NCBI RefSeq assembly: GCF_030412015.1
Contig: NZ_JASNRD010000007.1
Coordinates: forward strand, 117,681-181,680
From: Massilia sp. YIM B02763
GTDB lineage: Bacteria > Pseudomonadota > Gammaproteobacteria > Burkholderiales > Burkholderiaceae_D
DNA length: 64,000 bases
Direction: 5' to 3'
The position numbers were made by a program, and so were the translations under genes. The number at the start of each line of letters is the position of its first letter. Positions within the stretch are counted from its first letter, which is position 1. The notes beneath the pieces were generated by a model that saw only the letters and a program-made list of their open reading frames with translations, was not told where the DNA came from and did not search any database. Below, piece after piece: positions 7,563 through 16,858 of the stretch.

Positions 7563-9635
7563 TTACCAGATGATCACGCGGTCCTTCGGCGCCAGGTACA
7601 TCTTGTCGCCCTGCTTGACCTTGAAGGCTTCGTAGAAGCCCGGCTGGTTCTTCAGGGTGCCGTTGGCGCGGAACTGGCCCGGCGAATGCGGGTCGGTCTT
7701 CACTTGCACGATCTGCTGCGCCTCGCGCATCTTGGTGCGCCAGACCTGCGCCCAGCCCATGTACAGGCGCTGTTCGCCCGTCAGGCCGTCGATGACGGGG
7801 GCCGGCTTGCCTTTCAGGGAGATCTTGTACGCTTTATAGGCGATGGCCAGGCCCGAGTTGTCGGCGATGTTCTCGCCCAGCGTCAGCTCGCCGTTCACGT
7901 GGTAGCCCGGGATCGGCTCGAAGGCGTTGTACTGGGCGACCAGCATCGCGGTCTTGGCCTTGAAGTTCTTGTGGTCGGACGCCGTCCACCAGTCGCGCAG
8001 GTTGCCGTCGCCGTCGTACTGGGCGCCCTGGTCGTCGAAGCCGTGGCTGATCTCGTGGCCGATCACGGCGCCGATGCCGCCATAGTTGACGGCGTCGTCC
8101 GCGTTGGCGTCGAAGAACGGCGGCTGCAGGATCGCGGCCGGGAACACGATCTCGTTCATCTCCGGGTTGTAGTAGGCGTTGATGGTCTGCGGCGTCATGC
8201 CCCATTCCTCGCGGTCGATCGGCTTGCCCAGCTTGTTCAGCTCGCGGTCCGCCTCGACGATGCGCGAACGCATCACGTTGCCGACCAGGTCGTCACGCTT
8301 GACGACGAGGGCCGAGTAATCCTTCCACTTGTTCGGGTAGCCGATCTTCGGGGTGAACTTGGCCAGCTTGGCCTGCGCTTCCTTCTTGGTCGCGGGGCTC
8401 ATCCAGTCCAGCGTGTCGATGCTCTGCTTGTAGGCGGCCAGCAGGTTCTTGACCAGCGCTTCCATGCGCGCCTTGCGCTCGGCCGGGAAGTACTGCTCGG
8501 TGTACAGCTTGCCCAGCGCCTCGCCCTGCGAGCGCTCGACGGCGCCGACGCCGCGCTTCCAGCGCGGTTCGATTTCCTTCACGCCCGACAGCGTGGTGCC
8601 GTAGAAGTCGAAGCGCTCGTCGACGAAGGCCTTCGACAGGAAGCTGCCGTAGGATTCGATCAGGTGCAGCGACAGGTAGGCCTTCCAGGTGTCGAGCGGG
8701 GTCTTGTTCGAGACCTCGACGAAGCCCTTCAGGTAGGTCGGCTGGCCCACGATCACGTAGCTCGTCTTGCCGGCGATGCCGGCCGCCTGCAGCCAGGCGT
8801 TCCAGTCGAAGCCCGGGGCGACTTTATTCATGTCGGCCAGGTCGACCTTGTTGTAGGCCTTGATCGGGTCGCGCAGCTCGACCTTGGTCCACTGCACCTT
8901 GGCGATCTCGGTCTCGAAGTCGACGATGGCCTTGGCATTCGCGGCGGCGTTCTTGTCGCCGGCCAAGGTCAGCATCTTCTCGACGTGGGTCAGGTACTTG
9001 GCCTTGGCGGCGGCCAGCTTGGCGTCGTCGGCCTTCAGGTAGTAGTCGCGGTCGGGCATGCCCAGGCCGCCCTGGCCGATGTCGGCCACGTACTTGGTCG
9101 AATCCTTGTTGTCCTGGTGGATGCCGAAGTCGAACGGCACGCCCACGCCGATCTTGCCCAGGCGCGCCAGCAGGGCCGGCAGCTCGGACTTGTCCTTCAG
9201 CGCGGCGATCTTGTCCAGCTCGCCCTTGAGCGGGGTGGCGCCCAGCTGTTCCAGGCGCGCCTCGTCCATGAAGCTGGCGTAGAAGTCGCCGATGCGCTGG
9301 GCATCGGTGCCCGCGGCCGGCTTGCCGGCGGCGACCTTCTCGATGATGCCGCGCAGCTGCGGCAGGGTGTTCTCGCGCAGTTCCATGAACGAGCCCCAGC
9401 TCGACTTGTCGGCCGGGATCTCGACGGTCTTCATCCACTTGCCGTTCAAGTAATCGTAGAAGTCGTCCTGCGGGCGCACGGATGGTTCGATGTACTGGGT
9501 GGCGACACCGGAGGTCAGCGTCTGGCCGCCCTTGCTGTTCTTGGCCGCGTTCTTGGCGGCGGCGCCTTCGGCCGCGTGGCCCAGGCTGGAGATGAGGGCC
9601 AGCGTCAGGGCGCTGAGCAGGTATTGTTTTTTCAT
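7563..9635 (-). CDS. M13 family zinc metallopeptidase (first of a tandem pair)
   Basis: Neprilysin/PepO-like exported endopeptidase of 690 residues, expected to cut oligopeptides in the periplasm or outside. It has a signal peptide (MKKQYLLSALTLALISSLGHA), a long helical N-terminal M13 domain, and the catalytic domain with zinc motif HEISH at residues 527-531 and the third-ligand region ENIADNSG about 60 residues later. The substrate-binding NAYYNPEMNEIVFPAAIL motif, typical for M13, precedes the zinc site. Its upstream neighbour on the same strand, 79 bases away, is a close paralogue, so the pair looks like a tandem duplication. GAGAG lies upstream of the ATG. All key residues are present. 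Confidence 0.92.
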   Translation of the reverse strand: MKKQYLLSALTLALISSLGHAAEGAAAKNAAKNSKGGQTLTSGVATQYIEPSVRPQDDFYDYLNGKWMKTVEIPADKSSWGSFMELRENTLPQLRGIIEKVAAGKPAAGTDAQRIGDFYASFMDEARLEQLGATPLKGELDKIAALKDKSELPALLARLGKIGVGVPFDFGIHQDNKDSTKYVADIGQGGLGMPDRDYYLKADDAKLAAAKAKYLTHVEKMLTLAGDKNAAANAKAIVDFETEIAKVQWTKVELRDPIKAYNKVDLADMNKVAPGFDWNAWLQAAGIAGKTSYVIVGQPTYLKGFVEVSNKTPLDTWKAYLSLHLIESYGSFLSKAFVDERFDFYGTTLSGVKEIEPRWKRGVGAVERSQGEALGKLYTEQYFPAERKARMEALVKNLLAAYKQSIDTLDWMSPATKKEAQAKLAKFTPKIGYPNKWKDYSALVVKRDDLVGNVMRSRIVEADRELNKLGKPIDREEWGMTPQTINAYYNPEMNEIVFPAAILQPPFFDANADDAVNYGGIGAVIGHEISHGFDDQGAQYDGDGNLRDWWTASDHKNFKAKTAMLVAQYNAFEPIPGYHVNGELTLGENIADNSGLAIAYKAYKISLKGKPAPVIDGLTGEQRLYMGWAQVWRTKMREAQQIVQVKTDPHSPGQFRANGTLKNQPGFYEAFKVKQGDKMYLAPKDRVIIW

Positions 9636-9714
9636 CGTGGTCTCTCTTCGTCGTTGTGATAAGCGGCCGGTACCGGTGCGCCCCGGCCGCTGTCGTATCG
9701 ATCGCTTCTGGCGA

Positions 9715-11772
9715 TTACCAGATCGTAACGCGCTCTTCCGGTTTCAGGTACATCTTGTCGCCTTCCTTGACGCCGAACGCGTCGTAGAAGGCGCTCTGGT
9801 TGCGCAGCGTGCCGTTGGCGCGGAACTGGCCCGGCGAATGCGGGTCGGTCTTGACCTGGGCGATCTGCGCCGCTTCGCGCATCTTCGAGCGCCACACCTG
9901 GCCGAAGCCCATGAAGAAGCGCTGGTCGCCGCTCAAGCCGTCGATGACGGGCGCCTGCTGGCCGTGCAGCGAGATCTTGTAGGCCTTGTAGGCGATCGCC
10001 AGGCCCGAGTTGTCGCCGATGTTCTCGCCCAGCGTCAGGGCGCCGTTGACGTGGTAGCCCGGGATCGGCTCGAAGGCGTCGTACTGCTTGACCAGCATGT
10101 CGGTCTTGGCCTTGAAGCGGGCCTGGTCCTCGTCCGTCCACCAGTTGCGCAGGTTGCCCTGGCCGTCCGACTGGCTGCCCTTGTCGTCGAAGCCGTGGCC
10201 GATCTCGTGGCCGATCACGGCGCCGATCGCGCCGTAGTTGGCGGCATCGTCCGCGTCGGCATTGAAGAACGGCTGCTGCAGGATCGCGGCCGGGAACACG
10301 ATCTCGTTCATGCGCGAGTTGTAGTAGGCGTTCACCGTCTGCGGCGTCATGCCCCACTCCGCGCGGTCGATCGGCTTGCCCAGCTTGTTGATGTTGCGCT
10401 CGTAGCCGAAGGTGGCGGCGCGCTTGACGTTGCCGACCAGGTCGTCCGGCTTGATCGCCAGGCGCGAGTAGTCGCGCCACTTGCTCGGGTAGCCGATCTT
10501 CGGGTTGAACGTGGCCAGCTTGGCCTGCGCTTCCTTCTTGGTTGCCGGGCTCATCCAGTCGAGGCCGTCGATCGATTCGCGGTAGGCGGCCAGCACGTTC
10601 TTGACCAGCTCCTCCATGCGCGCCTTGCGCTCCGGGGGGAAGTACTTGGCCACGTATTCGCGGCCCAGCGCCTCGCCCATCGCGCCTTCGACCAGCGACA
10701 CGCCGTTCTTCCAGCGCGGGCGATTCTCGGTGGCGCCCGTCAGGGTCTTGCCGTAGAAGTCGAAGCTCTCGTCGACGAAAGCCTGCGACAAGTAGGGCGC
10801 GTACTCGCGCAGCAGCTGCCATTCGAAATAGGCGCGCACGGTGGCGAGGTCGGTCTTGTCCAGCACCTGGTTGAAGCCGCTCAGGTAGCTCGGCTGGCCC
10901 ACGATCACGTAGTCGATCTTGTTGGCGACGCCGGCCCCGGCCAGCGCGGCCTTCCAGTCGTAGCCCGGGGTCAGCGCGGCCAGCTCGGCCACGCTCATCT
11001 TGTTGTAGCTCTTGTTCGGGTCGCGCAGCTCGACGCGGGTCCACTGCACCTTGGCCAGCTCGGTCTCGAAGCCGACGATCGCCCTGGCCATGGCGGCGGC
11101 ATCCTTCTCGCCCGCCAGCGCGAGGATGTTGGCGACGTGCTTCTCGTAGGCCGCGCGGGTCTCGGCCATCTTCTTGTCGTCCAGCTTCAGGTAGTAGTCG
11201 CGGTCCGGCATGCCCAGGCCGCCCTGGCGGATGTAGGTCGCATACTTGGTCGATGCCTTGGCGTCCTGCGCCACGCCGATGGCGTACGGGGTCGCCACGC
11301 CGATGCGCGCCAGGTGCGCGGCCAGGGCCGGCACGCCCTTCTTGTCCTTCAGCGTGCGGATGCGCTGCATGTCGCCGGTCAAGGGCTTGTAGCCCAGCGT
11401 TTCCAGCTTCTTCTCGTCCATGAAGCTGGCGTACAGGTCGCCGATCTTGCGCGCGTCGCTGCCCGCCTTGGCAGCCGGATCCTTCTGGTCGGCTTCGATG
11501 ATGCCGCGCAGCTGCGGGGTGGTATCCTCGCGCAGCTTGATGAAGGTGCCCCAGCTCGAGCGGTCCGACGGGATCTCCGCGGTCTTGAGCCACTTGCCGT
11601 TCAGGTAGGTGAAGAAGTCGTCCTGCACGCGAACGCTGGGATCGATGTACTGCATGTCGATGCCGGACGACAGCGGCTTGGTGGCGGCCGGCGCGGCATT
11701 GTCCGCGGCGCCGGCCGGCGCGAAGGCGGCCATCAGGGACAGGGTCAGGGTGCTCAACAGGTATCGTTTCAC
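9715..11772 (-). CDS. M13 family zinc metallopeptidase (second of a tandem pair)
   Basis: Paralogue of the gene that follows it, with the same layout: signal peptide (MKRYLLSTLTLSLMAAFAPAGA), N-terminal M13 domain, NAYYNSRMNEIVFPAAIL, zinc motif HEIGH at residues 522-526 and ENIGDNSG. About 685 residues from a GTG at 11772. That start has AAGGA seven bases upstream and puts the signal peptide at the very N-terminus; an upstream ATG at 11832 adds 20 residues without export character. The two copies are strongly similar across the whole length yet differ at many scattered positions, so the duplication is not recent. Both keep their catalytic residues, so both are probably active, perhaps with different peptide preferences. 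Confidence 0.92.
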   Translation of the reverse strand: MKRYLLSTLTLSLMAAFAPAGAADNAAPAATKPLSSGIDMQYIDPSVRVQDDFFTYLNGKWLKTAEIPSDRSSWGTFIKLREDTTPQLRGIIEADQKDPAAKAGSDARKIGDLYASFMDEKKLETLGYKPLTGDMQRIRTLKDKKGVPALAAHLARIGVATPYAIGVAQDAKASTKYATYIRQGGLGMPDRDYYLKLDDKKMAETRAAYEKHVANILALAGEKDAAAMARAIVGFETELAKVQWTRVELRDPNKSYNKMSVAELAALTPGYDWKAALAGAGVANKIDYVIVGQPSYLSGFNQVLDKTDLATVRAYFEWQLLREYAPYLSQAFVDESFDFYGKTLTGATENRPRWKNGVSLVEGAMGEALGREYVAKYFPPERKARMEELVKNVLAAYRESIDGLDWMSPATKKEAQAKLATFNPKIGYPSKWRDYSRLAIKPDDLVGNVKRAATFGYERNINKLGKPIDRAEWGMTPQTVNAYYNSRMNEIVFPAAILQQPFFNADADDAANYGAIGAVIGHEIGHGFDDKGSQSDGQGNLRNWWTDEDQARFKAKTDMLVKQYDAFEPIPGYHVNGALTLGENIGDNSGLAIAYKAYKISLHGQQAPVIDGLSGDQRFFMGFGQVWRSKMREAAQIAQVKTDPHSPGQFRANGTLRNQSAFYDAFGVKEGDKMYLKPEERVTIW

Positions 11773-12124
11773 TAGGAAATCCTTGCTCGTACGGGGAAAA
11801 GAGTGGCTTGTGGCCTTTGGGCAATGTAGCACGGCCGGATATGCCCACGATCCGGCCTTGGTTCGGCCGCTACGTTTTCACGGCGCAGCAGAACAGGGGA
11901 TCATCGGGGAAAGGTGGTGCAGAGGGACCGGTACCGGCCAGGCCGGCCGGGATCGGTTTGCGCATGGGCTTGTCTCGGCTAGTGGCGGCACCGACACGAA
12001 GTTGCCGCCTACTTAATTGATTCTAGCGAAGAAGCCAAGCAAAAATACGAGTGGAGTAACTTTTTTACTTTTCGATACATCATGCATATGTCAGCCCGGC
12101 ACCGGCACCGGCGCCGACACATGC
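11773..12124. other. Intergenic region upstream of the M13 pair
   Basis: 352 bases between the Spy-like gene and the second M13 gene, both read leftwards. No gene is supported. On the minus strand TGCTACATT near 11823-11831 could be an extended -10 for the M13 gene, but no good -35 partner is visible. No clear terminator follows the Spy-like gene. Confidence 0.4.
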
Positions 12125-12691
12125 TCAGCCGCCGATATTGATCGAACCGCCGCCCGGCCCGCCCATGCCGCCGCGGCCATGGCCGCCCGGCCGGCCGCCG
12201 CCGCGCTCTCCGCCACGCTCGCCTGCCGGCCGCCCTTCCGCGCGCCCTTCCGGCACCACCCGCATCAACTGTTCTCCGAGGAAGGTCGCGACCTGGGCCC
12301 GCTGCTTGTCGTCGAGGGCATCGTTCACGCCCAGCCACAGCGCGCGCAACTGCTGGTCCTCGGCCGCTTCGAGGGCGCTTTCCGCCGCGGCGGCCTTGTC
12401 GAGGTCGCGCAGTTCGACGTCGGGTTTCGCCAGCATGGCCCTGGCCTGTTCCTGCAACGCATCGCGGCGCTGCGTGCGTTCGCGCAGGATGGTGCGCGAA
12501 CGGCCTTCGACCTGGTTCCACAAAGTCTGCTGGTTGGCGTTCAGGTTCAGCGACTTCTTCCATTCCGATGCCATCGGCAACAAGTCTTCGGCGCGCAGCT
12601 CCATCAAAGGGACGGCAAAGGACGGCGCGGCGGCGCCCACGGCAAGGGCCAGCAGGCAAGCGCGGGCGACGCGCGCGGAGATGGTCGACAT
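12125..12691 (-). CDS. Spy/CpxP-like periplasmic protein with Gly-rich tail
   Basis: 188-residue exported protein with a signal peptide (MSTISARVARACLLALAVGAAAPSFA). The mature part is helical and charged, with a LNLNANQQTLWNQVEGRSR segment resembling the LTxxQ motif of Spy/CpxP proteins. Those proteins act as periplasmic chaperones or modulate envelope-stress signalling. The last 35 residues are almost only Gly, Arg and Pro and are unusual for the family. The start at 12691 is backed by GGGAG six bases upstream and by the signal peptide; 18 residues upstream in frame are not protein-like. A terminator-like hairpin lies directly in front of the ribosome site. Family call is moderate. Confidence 0.65.
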   Translation of the reverse strand: MSTISARVARACLLALAVGAAAPSFAVPLMELRAEDLLPMASEWKKSLNLNANQQTLWNQVEGRSRTILRERTQRRDALQEQARAMLAKPDVELRDLDKAAAAESALEAAEDQQLRALWLGVNDALDDKQRAQVATFLGEQLMRVVPEGRAEGRPAGERGGERGGGRPGGHGRGGMGGPGGGSINIGG

Positions 12692-12708
12692 ATAAAGCTC
12701 CCGGGCAG

Positions 12709-12736
12709 AAAAAAGCCCACGGGGGAAACCGTGGGC
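12709..12736 (-). terminator. Terminator-like hairpin in the leader of the Spy-like gene
   Basis: On the minus strand an 8-bp stem GCCCACGG/CCGTGGGC (arms 12729-12736 and 12715-12722) with a six-base loop is followed at once by six T (12709-12714). Only 17 bases separate it from the start codon, and they contain the ribosome site. A transcript for the Spy-like gene starting upstream would have to pass it, so it may be an attenuator. Confidence 0.6.
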
Positions 12737-12777
12737 AAAGACCACTTCAAGAGTGGAGAGAGAGAAAAACTGGATTC

Positions 12778-12806
12778 ACTATAGGCCGCACACGGGGCCC
12801 TGTCCG
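12778..12806 (-). promoter_or_regulatory. Candidate promoter for the Spy-like gene
   Basis: Minus strand CGGACA (12801-12806) and TATAGT (12778-12783) are 17 bases apart. A start near 12771 would give a leader of about 80 bases that includes the terminator-like hairpin at 12709-12736. Confidence 0.4.
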
Positions 12807-12900
12807 GTCACTTTACAAATACTTACCTGGAGATCGGCCCGGAATACACGAATTTACAGGATCACCGATATTGTATTTACGGAGGAATGCCGGGTGCATG

Positions 12901-12924
12901 AAAAAAGGCTGCCGAGGCAGCCTT
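12901..12924 (-). terminator. Intrinsic terminator after the UDP-glucuronate epimerase gene
   Basis: Minus strand AAGGCTGC-CTCG-GCAGCCTT followed by a T-run, 26 bases after the stop codon of the epimerase gene. It closes the ugd-epimerase operon. Confidence 0.85.
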
Positions 12925-12949
12925 CGATCGCATCGCACGCGGCGACGGA

Positions 12950-13957
12950 TTACTTCAGGTAAGGCGCATCCGCGTCCTGCATGGCGCGGTACCACTCCGC
13001 GAAACGGCCCAGGCCCGTCGCCAGCGACGTCGTCGGCTTGTAGCCGACCCATTCCTGCAAGCGGCTCGTATCGGCATGGGTCGCCGGCACGTCGCCGGGC
13101 TGCATCGGCTGGAAATCGAGCTCGGCCTTCACGCCCAGCGCCTCTTCCAGCGTGCGGATGAAGTCCAGCACTTGCACCGGCTGGTTGTTGCCGATGTTGA
13201 AGACGGCATGCGGCGGCTGGCCCGCGTGGACCGAGGGCTTGAACAGCAGGCGCACGACGCCTTCGACGATGTCGTCGATGTAGGTGAAGTCGCGATACAG
13301 CTTGCCTTCCGCAAAGACGGGGATGCGCTTGCCGGCCAGCATATTGCGCGCGAAGCTGAAGTACGCCATGTCCGGGCGGCCCCAGGGACCGTAGACGGTA
13401 AAGAAGCGCAGCCCCGTACTCGGGATGCCGTACAGGTGGCTGTAGGTGTGCGCCATCAGCTCGTTGGCCTTCTTGGTCGCCGCGTACAGCGACACCGGCG
13501 CGTCGGTCTGGTCGGCTTCGCTGAACGGGGTCTTGGCGTTGGCGCCGTAGACGCTGCTGCTGCTCGCATACAGCAGGTGCTCGACCCGGTGCTTGCGGCA
13601 CGCTTCCAGGATATGGCCGAAGGCCACCAGGTTGGCCTGCACGTAGGCGGCGGGATTCTGCAGCGAATAGCGCACCCCGGCCTGCGCCGCCAGGTGCACC
13701 ACCAGCGTGGGCTGCACGCGCTCGAACAGCGCGGCCGCCTGGGCGGCGTCGCTCAGCTCGACGTCGTCGCAGGCTATGCCGGCCGGGGCCAGCAAGGCCT
13801 CGACGCGGTGCCGCTTGAGCGCCGGATCGTAGTAGTCGTTGAAGTTGTCGCAACCGGCCACGCGGTAACCCATGGCGGCCAGGCGCACCGCCACGGCGCT
13901 GCCGACGAAGCCGGCCGCGCCGGTGACGAGGATGGTCGTGCCGGCGCCGTCCATCAT
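12950..13957 (-). CDS. UDP-glucuronate 4-epimerase
   Basis: NAD-dependent short-chain epimerase that interconverts UDP-glucuronate and UDP-galacturonate for surface polysaccharide. It shows the nucleotide site TGAAGFVG at residues 12-19, the catalytic Tyr158 and Lys162 in [10 protein letters not shown], and the phrases [19 protein letters not shown] and [19 protein letters not shown] that mark the UDP-GlcA epimerase/CapI group rather than GalE. 335 residues, normal. Its ATG overlaps the stop of ugd by four bases (ATGA), so the two are translationally coupled and supply one pathway: Ugd makes UDP-GlcA, this enzyme epimerises it. A terminator follows. Confidence 0.9.
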   Translation of the reverse strand: MMDGAGTTILVTGAAGFVGSAVAVRLAAMGYRVAGCDNFNDYYDPALKRHRVEALLAPAGIACDDVELSDAAQAAALFERVQPTLVVHLAAQAGVRYSLQNPAAYVQANLVAFGHILEACRKHRVEHLLYASSSSVYGANAKTPFSEADQTDAPVSLYAATKKANELMAHTYSHLYGIPSTGLRFFTVYGPWGRPDMAYFSFARNMLAGKRIPVFAEGKLYRDFTYIDDIVEGVVRLLFKPSVHAGQPPHAVFNIGNNQPVQVLDFIRTLEEALGVKAELDFQPMQPGDVPATHADTSRLQEWVGYKPTTSLATGLGRFAEWYRAMQDADAPYLK

Positions 13958-15318
13958 GCCGCCTTCGCCGTGCGGCGGCCGATGCCTTCGTAGACCAGGC
14001 CGGCGCCGGCGAAGGTTTCCGGATCGTAGATGTTACGGCCGTCGAACACGGCCTTCGACGCCAGCTGCTCGGCCAGGTAAGACAGGTCCGGCGCGCGGAA
14101 TTCCTTCCATTCGGTGACCAGCACCAGCACGTCGGCGCCCTGCACGGCCTCGCGGGCGGAACCGACGATGCGCAACTGGGCATCGCACACGGCCTGGCCA
14201 TGCGCCGCGACCAGCACGCGCTGCGCTTCCTCGCTCGCCACCGGATCGTAGGCCACCACCTTGGCGCCCGCGGCGAACAGCGAGGCGATCAGGATGCGGC
14301 TCGGCGCTTCGCGCATGTCGTCCGTGTTCGGCTTGAACGACAGGCCCCACAAGGCGATCGTCTTGCCGCGCAGGGCCTGTTCGGAACCGAAGAAGCGCAC
14401 CAGCTTCTTGTACAGGACGCTCTTCTGTTCCTCGTTGACCTTCTCCGTCGCGCTCAGCAGGTGCAGGTGCTGCGCGTGGTCGCCGGCGGTCTTGATCAGC
14501 GCTTTGACGTCCTTCGGGAAGCAGGAACCGCCGTAGCCCATGCCGGCATACAGGAAATCGGGGCCGATGCGCGGGTCCATGCCGATGCCCAGGCGCACCG
14601 CCTCGATGTCGGCGCCCAGCAGCTCGGACAGGTTGGCCAGCTCGTTCATGAAGCTGATGCGCGTGGCCAGCATGGCGTTGGCCGCGTACTTGGTCAGCTC
14701 GGCGCTGCGGATGTCCATCTCGACCAGCTTCTCGTGGTTGCGGCTGAACGGCGCGTACAGCTGGCGCATCGCCTTGGTCGAATCGGGATCGTCGCTGCCG
14801 ACCACGATGCGGTCCGGCTTCATGAAGTCCTCGATCGCCGCGCCTTCCTTGAGGAATTCGGGATTGCTGACGACGCTGAACGCCACCTGCGCGCCGCGGC
14901 GCGCCAGTTCGCCGGCGATGGCCGCGCGCACCTTCTCCGCGGTGCCGACCGGCACGGTCGACTTGTCCACGATGACGGTCGGCTTGGACAGGCGCTCGCC
15001 GATGCTGCGCGCGGCCGACAGGATGTGCGTCAGGTCGGCGCTGCCGTCCTCGTCCGGCGGCGTGCCGACGGCCAGGAAGATGATGTCCGCATGGGCGACG
15101 GCATCGTCGTAGTTCGACGAGAACAGCAGGCGGCCGGCCGCCGCGTTGCGCTGCACCAGGCCATCCAGTCCGGGTTCATGGATCGGAATGATGCCTTCCT
15201 TGAGCTTCGAAATCTTGCGGGTGTCGACGTCCAGGCACAACACGGTGTTGCCCACGTCGGCAAAACATGCACCAGACACCAGTCCGACGTAGCCGGTCCC
15301 GATCACGGAAATTTTCAT
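13954..15318 (-). CDS. ugd: UDP-glucose 6-dehydrogenase
   Basis: Oxidises UDP-glucose to UDP-glucuronate with two NAD. The protein opens [16 protein letters not shown] (NAD site) and carries the catalytic [10 protein letters not shown] with Cys at about 266. 454 residues, family-typical. ATG at 15318 is chosen because it begins exactly at the conserved MKI; 13 extra residues from an upstream start are not conserved in kind. It is the first gene of a two-gene operon with the epimerase, with a four-base overlap. It is clearly distinct from the TviB-type dehydrogenase at the left end of the window, so the cell can make at least two kinds of UDP-uronic acid. Confidence 0.94.
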   Translation of the reverse strand: MKISVIGTGYVGLVSGACFADVGNTVLCLDVDTRKISKLKEGIIPIHEPGLDGLVQRNAAAGRLLFSSNYDDAVAHADIIFLAVGTPPDEDGSADLTHILSAARSIGERLSKPTVIVDKSTVPVGTAEKVRAAIAGELARRGAQVAFSVVSNPEFLKEGAAIEDFMKPDRIVVGSDDPDSTKAMRQLYAPFSRNHEKLVEMDIRSAELTKYAANAMLATRISFMNELANLSELLGADIEAVRLGIGMDPRIGPDFLYAGMGYGGSCFPKDVKALIKTAGDHAQHLHLLSATEKVNEEQKSVLYKKLVRFFGSEQALRGKTIALWGLSFKPNTDDMREAPSRILIASLFAAGAKVVAYDPVASEEAQRVLVAAHGQAVCDAQLRIVGSAREAVQGADVLVLVTEWKEFRAPDLSYLAEQLASKAVFDGRNIYDPETFAGAGLVYEGIGRRTAKAA

Positions 15319-15567
15319 ATGCTTTACAGAGATAAGTAGTCGCCGGAGCGGTTGCAACCGCGGGCAGGGATCATGGAATTCGCCAGCGCCGAAGTTTCCA
15401 CTAAGCTAATAACTAGACGAATTTATCATAGATTTCCAGCATGCACGGTTACAATTGGGACATTTGTAGCGCACCGGCGCATTCCGCACGCACGCTTCCA
15501 TACGGAACGCCAGCGGCTTGCATTCTGGAACATAATAGTCGTCGACCTTTCCATTCCGGCACCTTCC

Positions 15568-16773
15568 ATGAAGCTCCTGACCTTCAGCTCCCTGTTCCCC
15601 AATACCGTCAAGCCCAGCCACGGCATCTTCGTCGAGACGCGCCTGCGCTATCTGCTGGGCAGCGGACAAGTCGCGTCCCGGGTCGTGGCGCCGGTGCCGT
15701 GGTTTCCGTCCAACAACCCCCGCTTCGGCGACTACGCGGCATTCTCGCGCGTGCCGGCGCACGAGGTCCGCTACGACATCGAGGTCAGCCATCCGCGCTA
15801 CCCCGTCATTCCCAAGGTCGGCATGACGGTCGCGCCCTGGCTGATGGCGCAGGCGTGCAAGAAAGAGATCGGGCGCATCATCGACGAAGGCTACGATTTC
15901 GATGCGATCGATGCCCATTATTTCTATCCGGACGGGGTCGCCGCCGTCATGCTGGGCAAGTATTTCAACAAGCCCGTCGTGATTACCGCGCGCGGCACCG
16001 ACATCAACCTGATTCCCCAGTATGCCCTGCCGAGGAAGCAATTGATGTGGGCCGCCAACAACGCCGCCGGCATGATCACGGTCTGCAATGCGCTGCGCGA
16101 CGAAATGATCGGCCTGGGCATCCCGGGCGAGCGCATCGTCGCCCTGCGCAACGGCGTCGACCTGCAGCGCTTCCAGCCGCTGGACCGCCAGGCCGCCCGT
16201 GCCAGCCTGGGCATCGACGGGTTCACCGTCATCTCGGTCGGCGTGCTCGATCCGCGCAAGGCGCACGATCTCACCATCGGCGCCCTGCCCATGATGCCGG
16301 ACGTGAAACTGCTGATCGCGGGCATCGGCCCGGAGCGCAAGAAGCTCGAGGGCCTGGCCGAGCGCCTCGGCGTGGCCGACCGCGTCAAGTTCCTGGGCGC
16401 GGTCGCGCAGCCGGAACTGAAGAATTACTACAACGCGGCCGATGCGATGGTGCTCGCGTCCAGCCGCGAAGGCTGGGCCAACGTGCTGCTCGAATCGATG
16501 GCCTGCGGCACGCCGGTCGTGGCCAGCAACGTCTGGGGCACCCCGGAAGTCGTGGCGGCGCCGGAAGCGGGCGTGCTGATGAAGGAGCGCACCGCGCGCG
16601 GCATCGCCGAGGGCATCGCGGCCCTGCGCGCCGCCTATCCGGACCATGCGGCCACGCGCCGCTATGCGGAAGGCTTCAGCTGGGATGCGACCACCGAGGG
16701 CCAGCTGCGCCTGTTCGGCCGCATCATCGGCGAGCGCCGCGCGACGGCGGCCGTGCGGCCGCAGGTGGCCTGA
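15568..16773 (+). CDS. GT4 family glycosyltransferase
   Basis: Retaining glycosyltransferase with the GT-B fold, 401 residues, probably cytoplasmic and membrane-associated. The C-terminal half carries the GT4 signature: IAGIGPERKKLEGLAERLG, then SSREGWANVLLESMACGTPVVAS with the sugar-nucleotide-binding Glu residues. The N-terminal acceptor domain opens MKLLTFSSLFPNTVKPSHGIFVETRLRYL, common in exopolysaccharide loci. ATG at 15568 is used because the conserved N-terminus begins there; no strong ribosome site is visible. It is divergent from ugd, 249 bases away, which fits a shared polysaccharide role. Donor and acceptor unknown. Confidence 0.85.
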   Translation: MKLLTFSSLFPNTVKPSHGIFVETRLRYLLGSGQVASRVVAPVPWFPSNNPRFGDYAAFSRVPAHEVRYDIEVSHPRYPVIPKVGMTVAPWLMAQACKKEIGRIIDEGYDFDAIDAHYFYPDGVAAVMLGKYFNKPVVITARGTDINLIPQYALPRKQLMWAANNAAGMITVCNALRDEMIGLGIPGERIVALRNGVDLQRFQPLDRQAARASLGIDGFTVISVGVLDPRKAHDLTIGALPMMPDVKLLIAGIGPERKKLEGLAERLGVADRVKFLGAVAQPELKNYYNAADAMVLASSREGWANVLLESMACGTPVVASNVWGTPEVVAAPEAGVLMKERTARGIAEGIAALRAAYPDHAATRRYAEGFSWDATTEGQLRLFGRIIGERRATAAVRPQVA

Positions 16774-16858
16774 GGGCCGGCCGCAGCGCCCGGGGCGCAG
16801 GACGGGTATACTGGGCGGCAGCACACGGCGCGCGCCGTACGACCTACTCCGACATCCC

